Of a DNA stretch of 64,000 nucleotides, positions 37,020 through 50,216 are shown one piece after another. The stretch comes from Novosphingobium sp. Its GTDB lineage: Bacteria > Pseudomonadota > Alphaproteobacteria > Sphingomonadales > Sphingomonadaceae. The notes beneath the pieces were generated by a model that made no database searches, was not told where the DNA came from, and saw only the letters and a list, made by a program, of their open reading frames with translations. Location: NCBI RefSeq assembly GCF_027489515.1, contig NZ_JAIXZS010000083.1, forward strand, positions 213,353-277,352. Direction: 5' to 3'. A program made the position numbers and the translations under genes. Positions within the stretch are counted from its first letter, which is position 1. The number at the start of each line of letters is the position of its first letter.

Positions 37020-37044
37020 CGCCAAGTTTCCGCTTGCTACCCGC

Positions 37045-37090
37045 TCCGCGTGAACGCGGACGCCTGACTTGCGCGGCCTTTTTTCGCGCA
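37045..37090 (+). promoter_or_regulatory. two hairpins in the secA leader
   Basis: TCCGCGT-GA-ACGCGGA (37045-37060) is a perfect 7-bp stem. TGCGCG (37070-37075) pairs with CGCGCA (37085-37090) around a loop ending in six T. They lie between the small exported ORF and the secA ribosome-binding site (CAGGAA), so could act as terminator or translational control. Confidence 0.45.
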
Positions 37091-37116
37091 CCCCATTTCA
37101 GAACAGGAATACAGCC

Positions 37117-39849
<2,733 letters not shown>

Positions 39850-40179
39850 CGGGCTCTGAGCGATCTGCAGTGATGTGCTAGGAATTATGCGCAAGGCATT
39901 GAAGGTAAATCCTTCAGCTTTATGTTGCGCCGCCATGACAGGTGACAATTTGATGCTTCGGGACGTGACTGTCAGAGTTAACCGGCCGTGTGACGACGTA
40001 TTCCGAGTCGAAATCAGCAGCGTGCCGAATTGGCGCAGGCTTGTTGTAAGCACCTTATAATCAAAGGTTTATTGGCCTTCCAAAGGTGTTTGACTCGAGG
40101 ACTTCGCACTTGCTACCCCCGAGTTAACGATAAGAGCGGGGCCGCAACGACCGCAGCATTGCAGATAAGGGCCTCAACG
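39850..40179 (+). promoter_or_regulatory. intergenic region with probable promoter of the TPS operon
   Basis: 330 bases of lower GC than its surroundings. It contains a small hairpin GAAGG-TAAAT-CCTTC about 45 bases after the secA stop and a TATAAT hexamer at 40056-40061 with no ideally spaced -35 (TTGGCG lies 20 bases upstream). A 61-codon frame here has no good ribosome-binding site and is not called. The TpsB start has AAGGG at proper spacing. Confidence 0.4.
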
Positions 40180-41967
40180 ATGTGGGAGGGTGAGAGCGCC
40201 AGCAGACGGAGGGCATTTCGAGCCCTTGCGCGCTGGTTTTCGTTCGCCCTTTTTGCGGCGGCCGTGTCGTTCTCCGCTACTGTTCCTTCTGCAGCATTCG
40301 CTCAGGTCAGTACCCCCTCGATCACCGGCCCTAGCCGCGACGAACTGGGCGGCATCACACGTGCGCCGGCTGTGCAACCGCCGCGCTTGTCGGTGTCTGG
40401 TGGCATCGAGCGGTCGGGCTGTCCGCTGGCGGATCCTCAGTTTGCCCAGATCAAGACCACCATCGCGTCTGTCACCTTCAACGGGCTGAAGGGGGCAACC
40501 GCATCCGAGATGGAGGCGGCGTGGAAGCCGCTGGCCGGGACGTTGCAGCCGATCTCCGTGCTGTGCGAGATCCGCGATGCGGCTGCCACGATCCTGCGCA
40601 CCAAGGGCTATCTGGCCGCGGTGCAGGTGCCGGTGCAGCGCATCGAGAACGGGCAGGTGCGCATGGAAGTGCTCTATGCCCGGATCACCGCAATCCGGGC
40701 TCGGGGCGAGACGCGCGGGGCCGAGCGCAAGCTCATGGCCTATCTGGGCCAATTGACTGAGGACGACATCTTCGATCGCAACAAGGCGGAGCGCTATCTG
40801 CTGCTCGCGCGCGATCTGCCCGGCTACAATGTGCAACTGACCTTGCGGCCGGCAGGAACCGCCCCCGGTGATCTCATCGGTGAAGTAACCGTTCTACGTC
40901 AGGCTTTTATTGCTGATTTCTCAGTGCAGAACCTCGCTTCGGCGGCAACCGGCCGGTGGGGCGGGCAGCTGCGTGCGCAAGCTTTCGGCATCACCGGTAT
41001 GGGCGATGCCACGACGCTTTCGTACTACACCACATCCGATTTTCGCGAGCAGCGCATCCTTCAGGCCAGTCACGAGTTTCGTCCTGGCAGCGAGGGGCTG
41101 CTTGTGGGCGCTTCGTTTACGTATGCCTGGACCCGCCCCGATCTCGGGCAGGCAACCGGGGGTGCCGCGCTCGATGCAAGGACGCTGCTCGCCAGCCTCT
41201 ACGCCCGCTATCCGCTGGTGCGTTCGCAGGCAGGCGATATCTGGCTCGGCAGCGGATTTGACCTGCTCAATCAGGATACCACGCTGATCGTGCCGCTGAG
41301 CCGCGACCGCCTGCGCGTGCTCTGGGCGCGGCTCGAGTTCAACCGCGTGGATCTCACCCGGGCGGAGCCGGCCTGGCGGATAGATGGCTCGCTCGAGGTC
41401 CGGCAGGGCCTTGCAGGGCTGGGGGCAACGCCGTCCTGCCTCGGCGCGGCCTGCGGAACGCGGGTTCCGACCAGCCGGTTCGATGCCACGCCCGCGGCCA
41501 CGGTCTTGCGCGGCGAGGTCGAATACGAGCGCGCCGTGGGGCGTTTTGCACTCGCGCTGCATCCGCGCGGTCAGTACGCGTTCCGCAAGGTGCTGGGCTT
41601 CGAGGCCTTTGCGCCTGGCAACTACACGGTCGGCCGCGGGTATGATCCGGGTGCGATTACCGGGGACAGCGGTATTGGCGTGGCTGCGGAACTGCGCGGA
41701 CCGCACCTGCCGATCGGGCGCGGCAACGTGCCGGTCGTGCAGCCGTTCGCGTTTGTCGACGCCGCCTGGGCATGGGATCGCGGCGCGGGCAAGCCGCAGC
41801 GGCTGAGCTCGGTCGGCGGCGGTGTCCGTGCCGATCTCGGCAGCCGCTTCCGGCTCGATGCCAGTCTTGCCGTACCGCTCGACCGGGCCGGGTTTCCGGG
41901 CCGCAAACCTGCGCCGCGCTTGCTGGTCTCGCTCACCACCCGTCTCGTGCCCTGGGGAGGCCGCTGA
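40180..41967 (+). CDS. ShlB/FhaC/HecB-family two-partner secretion transporter (TpsB)
   Basis: 595 residues with an Arg-rich signal peptide ending SAAFAQ. After a linker, POTRA-like modules (about residues 85-230: IASVTFNGLKG, CEIRDAAATILRTKGYLAAVQVP, RMEVLYARITAIRARGET) precede a 16-strand barrel with VGRGYDPGAITGD (VRGY-type motif of the L6 loop) and a terminal strand ending in aromatic and basic residues. TpsB proteins recognise the TPS domain of their partner in the periplasm and thread it through the outer membrane. The next gene is its TpsA, overlapping by one base, and a CHAT protease follows. Confidence 0.92.
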   Translation: MWEGESASRRRAFRALARWFSFALFAAAVSFSATVPSAAFAQVSTPSITGPSRDELGGITRAPAVQPPRLSVSGGIERSGCPLADPQFAQIKTTIASVTFNGLKGATASEMEAAWKPLAGTLQPISVLCEIRDAAATILRTKGYLAAVQVPVQRIENGQVRMEVLYARITAIRARGETRGAERKLMAYLGQLTEDDIFDRNKAERYLLLARDLPGYNVQLTLRPAGTAPGDLIGEVTVLRQAFIADFSVQNLASAATGRWGGQLRAQAFGITGMGDATTLSYYTTSDFREQRILQASHEFRPGSEGLLVGASFTYAWTRPDLGQATGGAALDARTLLASLYARYPLVRSQAGDIWLGSGFDLLNQDTTLIVPLSRDRLRVLWARLEFNRVDLTRAEPAWRIDGSLEVRQGLAGLGATPSCLGAACGTRVPTSRFDATPAATVLRGEVEYERAVGRFALALHPRGQYAFRKVLGFEAFAPGNYTVGRGYDPGAITGDSGIGVAAELRGPHLPIGRGNVPVVQPFAFVDAAWAWDRGAGKPQRLSSVGGGVRADLGSRFRLDASLAVPLDRAGFPGRKPAPRLLVSLTTRLVPWGGR

Positions 41968-44900
41968 TGCGTCGCCGCTTTGCCTCTGCCCCCTCGTTCC
42001 TCGCCATGGCGGTGATGATGATCGCGGTCCCGGACATGGCGGCGGCGCAGTCGTTCAATGCGACCGGCACGATCGTGGCCGGCGCGGGTGCCATCCTGAC
42101 CGATCCCGGCACGACGACTGTCGCGGCGGATTCGCCCAATCTGGTGATCAACTGGTCGCCTAACGATACCGCGATTGGCGGCGGCCCGATCAATTTCCAG
42201 ACGGCCGGCACAAGCGCGCTGTTCACCAACCGCGATGCCACCACGGTGACCGTCCTGAACCGGATCATCCCCACCGACGTGACGCGTCCGATCGTGTTCA
42301 ACGGCACGGTGACTTCGCAGTTGGTCGATCTCGCTAGCGGCGCGATCAGCCGTGGCGGCACGCTGTTCTTCTACAGCCCCGGGGGCATTCTCGTTTCATC
42401 CACCGGCGTCTTCAATGTCGGCAATCTGGCGTTGACCGCTTCGGATCTCAGCTTCGATGCGGTGACCGGCAGCTTTGGAACTGGTAGTCAATACAACTTC
42501 TTGCCGGCCAATGCTGGGAGCCGGGTTGAAGTCCAGCAGGGCGCGCAGATCAACGCGGGCCCCTTCAATGCCTATGTTGCCTTGATTGCCCCCAAGGTCA
42601 TCAATTCGGGCACGATCAACGTCGATGGTTCGGCCGTGATCGTCGCAGCGGACGCCTCGACGATCACCTTCCGCCCCGACGGCCTGTACGACATCCAGAT
42701 TGACCAGGGGACGAGCGCCGCCGGCGAAGTCGTCACCAACGACGGAACGATCACCGGTCCCGTCGCCGGCGCCAACGCTGTCCACCGCGTCTACATGGTC
42801 GCCGTGCCCAAGAACGATGCCATCACCATGGCCATCAAGGGCGGCAGCGCACTCGGTTTCGATGTCGCGGGGGCTGCGAACGTCGATGGCAATGCGGTCG
42901 TGCTTTCGGCGGGCTATGACGTCATCAATGGCGTGATCGACACGGTCCGTGCGAAGAACAGCGGCAATGTTCCGGCGGCGCTCGCGATCGGGGCGATCGA
43001 TGCGACTTCGCAGGTTACCGGCAAGGCAACAGGGCAGGCTTCACTCGCGCTCGGCGCTGGCGAGGGCGCGACGTTTGCTTCCGATCTTCTGCTCTCCGGT
43101 GTGCGCGATCCCGCTGCAGCGACCGACGATGGGGCGTTCATTTCCGTCGGAGGTATCGGCTCCACGCTCGATGTGCAGGGCAATCTGCAGATCACTTCGC
43201 TCGATGGCGGGGAGGTGGCTGGCGGTGCCTTTACCGACAGTGGCAATGCCTCGATCACCGTCGATCAGGGCAGGCTCACGGTTGGCGGAGCAACGTCGAT
43301 CACCAGCACGCGCGCGCCCACAATCGACGTTCCTGCCGTTGCGGGTAGCGCCACGCTGACTGCGCGCAATGGCGCTGTGGTCGACGTGGGAACCGATCTG
43401 ACGATTGCGGCGAACGGAGCGGGCAAGAACTTCGACGACTTCTCCTCGTCCGGACCGAGCACAGGAACTGGGGGCACCGCGCGCGTCTCGCTCGGAAGCG
43501 ATTCCACGATCACCATCGGGCGCGACCTCGTGCTCAACGCAATTGGCGGCGGCGGCTCCGGGTTCAGTGACTTCACGGTCGGCGCCGACGGGACCGGCGG
43601 GCAGGCGCTGGTCGAAGGTCTTGGCAACGGCGGCACACTCAACGTCACCGGTGTCACCACCCTCGATGCACGCGGCATCGGCGGTTCGGGACAGAACTGC
43701 GTTACCTGTACTGTAGAGGGCGGCCGCGGCACAGGCGGCCGCGCGGGGATCAGCCTCGGCGCCGGTGTGATGTTCGCTTTCGGCGATGCTGTCACGGTCA
43801 ACGCCTCGGGTGAAGGCGGAGCCGCAACTACCGATTCGGGCAAGGATGGCGGTGCCGGCCTCGGCGGAACGGCGTTCGTCCGGACCACCGGCGGAGCCGC
43901 GACCTTCGGGCAAACGCTTGATGTATTGGCATTGGGCGAGGGTGGCGCAGGCGCATTTGTGAACGCCGCAGTTTCGGGCGCCACGGGGTCGGGCGGCACC
44001 GGAGGGAGCGGGACGGGTGGCGAGGCGGTTCTGGCTGCCGGTGACGCTACGCTGCTGGGCGGCGGCGGCAGTCTGGGCATGACCGGAGCAACCATCGTCT
44101 CGGCAGCCGGCCTCGGCGGTGGCGGAGGGACCGGCGGCGCCGGGGCTGGCGGCACAGCAACTGTGTCGGCGCGCAATGGTACGGTCGATGGTGGCGCGCT
44201 CAGCGTGAGAGCCTATGGCGATGGCGGCGCGGGAGCAAACGGTGGCAATGGCGGTGCCGGGACGGGCGGAAATGCGGATGTGATCGCCTTCTCTGCGCTG
44301 GAAGGCGATGGATCGGTAACCTTCGCCGGCACGCTGGTTGACGCGCGCGGCCGCGGCGGTGCGGGTAGTGCGCCGGGGCTGTTTCCCGACCCCGGCGGTG
44401 CTGGCGGTGCAGGTACGGGCGGGCAGGCAAGGGCCGTGGCCGAGGCAGGCAATGCCAATCTCGTTCTCGCCGGGACCAGCGTGACAGCCAACGGCATCGG
44501 CGGCGTAGGCGGCTTGGGCGGAAGCATTGCGAGCGGCGCACCGGGCGGTGCCGGCGGTGCCGGCGGCGACGGACGCGGTGGGTCTGCCACGATTGGTGTG
44601 ATTGCAGGGCCCGGTTCTGCCTCACCGACCGGCGCGGCTGATCTAGGGCCTGCGGGCGTCTTTGCCAATGGTGTCGGCGGTGCCGGCGGCACCGGCGGTC
44701 TCGGGACGACGACGGGGCTCGACGGCAATGGCGGCAATGCCTTTGGCGGCAGCGCGACAATCGCGGCTGCGGGCGGTGCACTCAACCTTGGCAACATCAC
44801 GCTCGCGCAAGCGGGGGCATCCGGTGGCAGCAGCGGGACCGGTCTTGGCGGGAATGCTGAAGTGGGCGGAGCCGGCGGCCCGTCCGATCTGCGCGGGGTC

Positions 44901-47900
44901 CGCTTTGATGTCGGCTCAGGTCAGGTCATCGGCCAGGCGATCACCCTCAGCGCAAATGCCACTGCTGGGCTCGGTGCCACTGCCGGCACGGCCACCATCC
45001 TCGGCCATCCGCTGACCTGGCTTGTCGCTGGGGGGACGATCAACGCAGGTTCGCTCACGTTCACCGCGAGCGGCACCGTGGCGGGCGACGCACCGGCTTC
45101 GGTGATCGCGCTTGCGGGCGGCGATACCGTGCTGACCGGCGATCTGGCCTTCAGCACGCCCGGCGATCTTGCCGCAACGCTCGATGGGGCCAATGTCTCG
45201 GCGGTTTCCGCAGCGATCTCTGCTGGCAACTGGGTTCCGGGCGCCGTTCCTGCCGGGCCTGCAGGCACCGTATTCGGCTCGAACTCGGTCTCGCTGACGA
45301 CGAGCGGCGATCTCTTCGCGCATCTCTCGGCCAATAGCGGCAGCGCGCTGACACTCTCCGCGGCCGGCCTTGTGCGGCTCGACAACCTTTCATCGGCGGC
45401 CGGCGTGTCCGTCACTGCCGGTTCGACGGTTTCGCTCGGGAACGTCCTTGCTGGCGCAGATGTCACGGTCAGCGCACCGGGCAACGTCACGGTCGGCAGC
45501 GTGACGGCGACAGGCGGCATCGACCTGAACTCGAATGCGGTGCTCACGAGTGGTGCCGCGACCGCCGGCCAGACGATCACGCTTGACGGTGCAACCTCCG
45601 TCACCGTTGGCGGGGCAATTCAGGCTGGCGACAGTGTGCGGCTCGTTTCCGATGGGGCGATCGGAGCGGGTGTGATCTCTGCTGGGCTGATCAGCCCATC
45701 GCCGCTGTCCAGCGCGACCTACGGGATCACCGTCGTCGGCCTCGGCAATGTAACGCTGGGCAATCTGGCGGCAGCGCACGATATCGTGTTGCTGTCTCCC
45801 GTTGCGATTACGAGTGGCTCGCTAGCCGGGCGCGAGATCGCGGTGCTTACTGGCGGCGCGCAGTCCGTTGGCGCCATCGCGGCATCGGGTCGGGTGCTCT
45901 TGGCCGACTATGCGATGGGCGCGATCGGTGGCGATCCGCTAGGGGCCTATGATCTCAACGCCGTCCTCTCTGCAGCGCCGATCGCAGCGGGCGGGCCGAT
46001 CACAATTGCGGGCACCGCGAATGTCGGCGCGCTCGCGGCGGTCTCGACCGGTGCCGTTACGGTCGGTGCGATCACTGCGGTACCGGCACTTGCGGCGGAC
46101 GGTTCGGTCAACCTGAATGCAGGTGCAGCGCTGGTGGCCGGGGCGATCGTTTCCGGCAGCCGCATCGATCTGTTGGCTGGAAACACCATCGCGCTGACCT
46201 CGGCAAGCGCCGTCAACGGCGTGTCACTCGGCGCTGCCGGGGCAATCACTTCGGGCAACCTCACTGCGACGATTGGCAGCGTTCTGGTCACTTCAGGTGG
46301 TGCCGCCACGCTCGGTGATCTCGCTGGGCAGGTACTGCCGGTCGGTATCGGCATCGGTGTCACGGCCGGGGGCGCGCTAAGCCTCGGCAAGGCCTCTGCC
46401 GCAGGCGGCGATCTGGTCCTCAGTGGCAGCAGTTCGGTCACGACCGGTGGGCTCGAGACCAGCGATGGACAGATCAGGTTGACGTCAACTGGCGCCATGA
46501 CGCTGGGGACGCTCACCTCCAGCACCGAAATCGTGCTCAATGCTGGTGGCGCGCTTGTTGCGGGCGGGCTGCTGTCGCAGACGGGGGTCTCGGTCAATGG
46601 CGGGGCCGGTGCCGCGGTCGGCAAGGTCAACGCCTCGACCGGGACGGCAAGCATCAACGCAGCGGCGGGCCTTGCCATCGGCGATGTGACCGCATTCGAC
46701 GGGATCGCGCTAGCTGCGACGACTGGCAACGTCAGCACCGGCAATCTTGTCACCGACAATGGCGCTGTCGCCGTAACGGCAGGTGGTGCGGTGCAAGCCG
46801 GCAATGTTTCTTCCGCAACGGGAGCGATCCTCGCAGCCGGTACGGGGCTGACGCTCGGCTCGGGATCCACGCTCGGCGGCGATCTTGGCTTGACCGCCGG
46901 CGGCGATATCACGGCCGCAGACCTGATCGCGACGGGCGGCAGGCTGACGGTGCAGGCGGGCGGTGCGGCGAGCCTCGGCAGTATCGATGCGAACGGCCTT
47001 GCCGGTGGCATCGGGCTGGATCTCGCTGCCGGCGGTGCGCTGCGCCTCGGCAATGCACGGGTTGGTGCCGGGGACATGCGCCTTGTCAGCGGTGGCACGT
47101 TGAACGCGGCGAGCCTGACGGCGGACACCGGTGGTCTTGTTCTGACCTCAGGTACGGACACGGTGCTGTCCGGAACGGCAACCGCCGGTTCCGGCGATGC
47201 GGTGTTCACGGGCGGCGGCAATCAAACGCTCGGCGCGGTCTCAGCAAGCGGAAGTGTCCGCCTGACCAGCACTGGCGGAGCGATCGCTGGTGGCGATCTG
47301 ACCGCAACCGATGGCACGGTGCGCCTGACTGCAAGCACCTCCGGCTCGACGGGTAGGGTGACGGCAGCGAACGGGATCACGTTGTCCACCGGCACCAGCC
47401 TCGCGCTTGGGGCAGCGACGAGCGCGGCGGGCGACATTTCGGTTGCCGCCGGATCCGATCTTGCAGCGGTAGCCGTGACAGCAACAGCTGGGCGGATCAC
47501 CGCAACGACCGGCGGCGCAGCAAGCCTGGGTGATCTGACCGCGGCGGGCCTTGCCGGGGCAAGCGGGATCACAGTGACCGCGGGCACGACGCTTGCGCTT
47601 GGCAATGCCAGCGCTGCCGCGGGCACCCTTGACCTTTCGAGCACGGGTGCGCTGACGGCAGGCAATCTTGCGGCCGCGGAAGGGGTGACCGTGACCGGGC
47701 GTAGCGCGGTAACGACAGCGCGGGTCAGCGCAACCGGTGGCGACATCGTGCTCTCGGCAACCGGCGATCTTCTGGCGGGAGACATGGTCGCGGCGGGCGG
47801 GCGGTTGCTCGTCTCTGCCGAGGGTTCGGCATCGCTCGGCACGCTGGCGGCGGCGGGGCTGGCCGGCAGCGTCGGTCTCAGGGTTGCAGCAGGCACCACG

Positions 47901-50216
47901 CTTTCAACCGGCAACGCCGTGGCGACGGCAGGCGAGTTGCGGCTCGTGAGCGGCGGCGCCATGACTACGGGCGATCTCACGGCCAGCGGCGGCGTTGTTA
48001 CGCTGCGTTCCGGAGGCGCTCTCGGCAGCGGAGCACTTGCGGGGCGTGACGGCATTGCGCTGACGGCCGCGGGCGATGCCACGCTGGGCGGTGCGGCAAC
48101 CTCGGCTGCCGGTGACGTGGTATTTGATGTGACCGGCGCGCTTGCGGCCGGGGCCGTCGGGGCAACGACGGGCCTTGTCAGCATTGCGACTGGTAGCGCC
48201 GCCGAGACCGCCGCCGTGTCTGCCGGCCAATCCGTGGGGGTGAGCAGCGCCAATGGCGGCATCGTCGCCCAGACGGTCACGGCAGGAACTGGTGTCACGC
48301 TTTTCGCTGCGGGTGATCTCGATGCCGGCACCGTATCAGCGGGCGCTGCCGCGCGGCTTGTCGGGCGCAACCTGCGCCTCTCCAATGTCAGCGGTACGGC
48401 GGTTTCGCTTTCAGCCAATGGCACGCTGAGATTTGGCGATCTGAATGCAACCGATGGCAATGTCTCGATTGGAACCGGCGGGGCAGTGCAGGGCGGCGCC
48501 ATCACGGCGTTCGGCAATATCGAGCTGGCCAACACCGCAGGTTCCGTTGCGCTCGGCGATCTCGATGCGGCAAGCACCGTTCTGATCAACGCGGCGGGCG
48601 ATCTCTCGGTCGGGAACGCCAACGCCGCGCAGACAACGGTAGAGTTGCGCGCGAATGCCGGTTCACTGACGGCAGGCGCGATCACGGCCACTACCGATGC
48701 CGCCCTGATCACTTCGGGCGACCTCACCGTGGGTACCATGCGGGCGCGGGACATGCTGCTGCTTGCCGGCGGATCGGTGCGCGCGGGCGCGCTTGATGCG
48801 CAGTCCGGGCGCATTCTCGCAGCAAACAATGCGGTCGGCCTCGCGGGCGGGGCGATCGGCGAGTTTAACTTCAACGCCGTCTTTGCCGAACCGCTCGTCG
48901 CGGCAGGCGGCGGGTTGACGCTGTCGGGGCCTGTCACGGCCGGAACGTTCACCGCCGCAGTGGCGGGGGATGCCGCCACGCAAGGCATTTCCGCCGCGCG
49001 CAGCGTGTTCCTCGATGCGGGCGGCACGGCGCGGCTTGGCGGCCAATGGCAATCGCCGTCGATCGAACTGCGCGCCAGTGATCTCGTCATGCCGGCGGGC
49101 TCCGGGCTCAATGCAGGCGCTTCGGGAAGCATCACGCTGATCTCGCGCAATACCTCGGGTCTTCGGATCGGCGACGGGCTCGATGGCAGCGTGGTGCCGA
49201 CCAGCGGGTTCTCGCTCGACAACAGCGAATGGGGCCGGATCAACAGCGGCTCGCTCAGCGTGTTCGGGCTGGATGGGGCCAGCGCGGTCGATATCGTGAT
49301 CGGCAAGCTCGATGTGACCGGGCCCGACGCTGGCAGCACGATCGATGATCCTGCCGGATCGGTCCGTTTCTCCACTGGCGCATCGCCGACGGCGGCCGCA
49401 AACGGAGCGATCCGCGTCGTTGGCGCGCTCAAGGCGGTCGGGATGCGCAGCGGCAATGCGCTCGTTTTCCGCACTGGCCAGTTCCAGATCGCATCGGATA
49501 CCGGCAGCGTGGCGGTCCTCGGCCAGGGCGATGCGCTTTCGGGAACGCTCCGGATCGACGCACGTGATATCCATGTCGCGGCAGCGCCGCTGCTGGCGCG
49601 GCTTGCGGCGGATCCGTTCTTCGCAGGAGTCGAACCCGCACTCGACCGGGAGAGTGCGGGCGGGAATGGTCCCGTGCTGCGCGCTGGTACGCTCGATTTC
49701 ACGGTCGGGCGCAGCTTCTACATCCAGCGCAGCGGCAACGGCATCGATCCGCTGGGCTTCGAGGAGCCGCTGGACGGGTTCAAGGTTCGGCCCGGCGGCG
49801 TCGCCCCGATCGCGGTGATCATCAACGGCACCTTCCGTACGGCCACCGGCATCGTCGGCGGCGTGGAAGCGTGGCGCCAGTTCAAAGCGAGCGGTGTCGA
49901 TCTGTCCGGGTTCACCGCCGATAGCCGCCTCAACGGCTGCCTGCTGAATGCTGCGACCTGCGGGCTCGCGCTCATCAAGGGCCAGCCCGATCCGGGCATC
50001 CGCACGGTTATCGATGGCGTCGATACGCCGGTGCTCGATGATTCTCCGGCCGATCCGGACGAGCGCGAGCAACTGACAGGCAATGCGATCCTGCCGCCGC
50101 CGCTGCTCCTGCCGGTCCAGCCAGACGCGTTGCCGGGGCAGATCGACGAGCCGATTGCCGGCAGCGGCAATCCTGCGCTAATCGGTGGCGCTCTGTCCGA
50201 CGGAGGCCGCCCGTGA
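41967..50216 (+). CDS. very large filamentous-haemagglutinin-like exoprotein (TpsA)
   Basis: 2749 residues, signal peptide ending DMAAA-QS. ATG follows GGGGAGG and overlaps the TpsB stop. The N-terminal 200 residues fit a TPS domain (NFQTAGTSALFTNR, VTVLNRI, FYSPGGILVSSTGVFNVGNLALTA). Next is a Gly-rich region (about residues 450-1000; repeated GGAGGTGG-like segments), then over 1,400 residues of degenerate short repeats such as LTAGGDI, SLGNASA and VTAGGA, predicted to form a long right-handed beta-helix. The C-terminal 250 residues are non-repetitive, with a Cys pair (NGCLLNAATCG). It would be a secreted or surface-anchored fibre. Large ORFs on the opposite strand here are codon-bias artefacts. 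The next gene is a CHAT protease, which might process it. Confidence 0.9.
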   Translation: MRRRFASAPSFLAMAVMMIAVPDMAAAQSFNATGTIVAGAGAILTDPGTTTVAADSPNLVINWSPNDTAIGGGPINFQTAGTSALFTNRDATTVTVLNRIIPTDVTRPIVFNGTVTSQLVDLASGAISRGGTLFFYSPGGILVSSTGVFNVGNLALTASDLSFDAVTGSFGTGSQYNFLPANAGSRVEVQQGAQINAGPFNAYVALIAPKVINSGTINVDGSAVIVAADASTITFRPDGLYDIQIDQGTSAAGEVVTNDGTITGPVAGANAVHRVYMVAVPKNDAITMAIKGGSALGFDVAGAANVDGNAVVLSAGYDVINGVIDTVRAKNSGNVPAALAIGAIDATSQVTGKATGQASLALGAGEGATFASDLLLSGVRDPAAATDDGAFISVGGIGSTLDVQGNLQITSLDGGEVAGGAFTDSGNASITVDQGRLTVGGATSITSTRAPTIDVPAVAGSATLTARNGAVVDVGTDLTIAANGAGKNFDDFSSSGPSTGTGGTARVSLGSDSTITIGRDLVLNAIGGGGSGFSDFTVGADGTGGQALVEGLGNGGTLNVTGVTTLDARGIGGSGQNCVTCTVEGGRGTGGRAGISLGAGVMFAFGDAVTVNASGEGGAATTDSGKDGGAGLGGTAFVRTTGGAATFGQTLDVLALGEGGAGAFVNAAVSGATGSGGTGGSGTGGEAVLAAGDATLLGGGGSLGMTGATIVSAAGLGGGGGTGGAGAGGTATVSARNGTVDGGALSVRAYGDGGAGANGGNGGAGTGGNADVIAFSALEGDGSVTFAGTLVDARGRGGAGSAPGLFPDPGGAGGAGTGGQARAVAEAGNANLVLAGTSVTANGIGGVGGLGGSIASGAPGGAGGAGGDGRGGSATIGVIAGPGSASPTGAADLGPAGVFANGVGGAGGTGGLGTTTGLDGNGGNAFGGSATIAAAGGALNLGNITLAQAGASGGSSGTGLGGNAEVGGAGGPSDLRGVRFDVGSGQVIGQAITLSANATAGLGATAGTATILGHPLTWLVAGGTINAGSLTFTASGTVAGDAPASVIALAGGDTVLTGDLAFSTPGDLAATLDGANVSAVSAAISAGNWVPGAVPAGPAGTVFGSNSVSLTTSGDLFAHLSANSGSALTLSAAGLVRLDNLSSAAGVSVTAGSTVSLGNVLAGADVTVSAPGNVTVGSVTATGGIDLNSNAVLTSGAATAGQTITLDGATSVTVGGAIQAGDSVRLVSDGAIGAGVISAGLISPSPLSSATYGITVVGLGNVTLGNLAAAHDIVLLSPVAITSGSLAGREIAVLTGGAQSVGAIAASGRVLLADYAMGAIGGDPLGAYDLNAVLSAAPIAAGGPITIAGTANVGALAAVSTGAVTVGAITAVPALAADGSVNLNAGAALVAGAIVSGSRIDLLAGNTIALTSASAVNGVSLGAAGAITSGNLTATIGSVLVTSGGAATLGDLAGQVLPVGIGIGVTAGGALSLGKASAAGGDLVLSGSSSVTTGGLETSDGQIRLTSTGAMTLGTLTSSTEIVLNAGGALVAGGLLSQTGVSVNGGAGAAVGKVNASTGTASINAAAGLAIGDVTAFDGIALAATTGNVSTGNLVTDNGAVAVTAGGAVQAGNVSSATGAILAAGTGLTLGSGSTLGGDLGLTAGGDITAADLIATGGRLTVQAGGAASLGSIDANGLAGGIGLDLAAGGALRLGNARVGAGDMRLVSGGTLNAASLTADTGGLVLTSGTDTVLSGTATAGSGDAVFTGGGNQTLGAVSASGSVRLTSTGGAIAGGDLTATDGTVRLTASTSGSTGRVTAANGITLSTGTSLALGAATSAAGDISVAAGSDLAAVAVTATAGRITATTGGAASLGDLTAAGLAGASGITVTAGTTLALGNASAAAGTLDLSSTGALTAGNLAAAEGVTVTGRSAVTTARVSATGGDIVLSATGDLLAGDMVAAGGRLLVSAEGSASLGTLAAAGLAGSVGLRVAAGTTLSTGNAVATAGELRLVSGGAMTTGDLTASGGVVTLRSGGALGSGALAGRDGIALTAAGDATLGGAATSAAGDVVFDVTGALAAGAVGATTGLVSIATGSAAETAAVSAGQSVGVSSANGGIVAQTVTAGTGVTLFAAGDLDAGTVSAGAAARLVGRNLRLSNVSGTAVSLSANGTLRFGDLNATDGNVSIGTGGAVQGGAITAFGNIELANTAGSVALGDLDAASTVLINAAGDLSVGNANAAQTTVELRANAGSLTAGAITATTDAALITSGDLTVGTMRARDMLLLAGGSVRAGALDAQSGRILAANNAVGLAGGAIGEFNFNAVFAEPLVAAGGGLTLSGPVTAGTFTAAVAGDAATQGISAARSVFLDAGGTARLGGQWQSPSIELRASDLVMPAGSGLNAGASGSITLISRNTSGLRIGDGLDGSVVPTSGFSLDNSEWGRINSGSLSVFGLDGASAVDIVIGKLDVTGPDAGSTIDDPAGSVRFSTGASPTAAANGAIRVVGALKAVGMRSGNALVFRTGQFQIASDTGSVAVLGQGDALSGTLRIDARDIHVAAAPLLARLAADPFFAGVEPALDRESAGGNGPVLRAGTLDFTVGRSFYIQRSGNGIDPLGFEEPLDGFKVRPGGVAPIAVIINGTFRTATGIVGGVEAWRQFKASGVDLSGFTADSRLNGCLLNAATCGLALIKGQPDPGIRTVIDGVDTPVLDDSPADPDEREQLTGNAILPPPLLLPVQPDALPGQIDEPIAGSGNPALIGGALSDGGRP

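Noticed and set aside
39875..40060. 61-codon ORF between secA and tpsB
   Set aside because: No ribosome-binding site, no recognisable protein features, and it lies in a probable promoter region.
43980..44900. CRISPR-like repetitive DNA in the Gly-rich region
   Set aside because: Repeats are short, degenerate and in frame with coding Gly/Ala; no regular spacers.
43265..49702. Several long minus-strand ORFs within the TpsA gene (303, 424 and 826 codons)
   Set aside because: They are Pro/Ala/Arg-rich shadows of the GC-rich TpsA repeats and have no independent signals.
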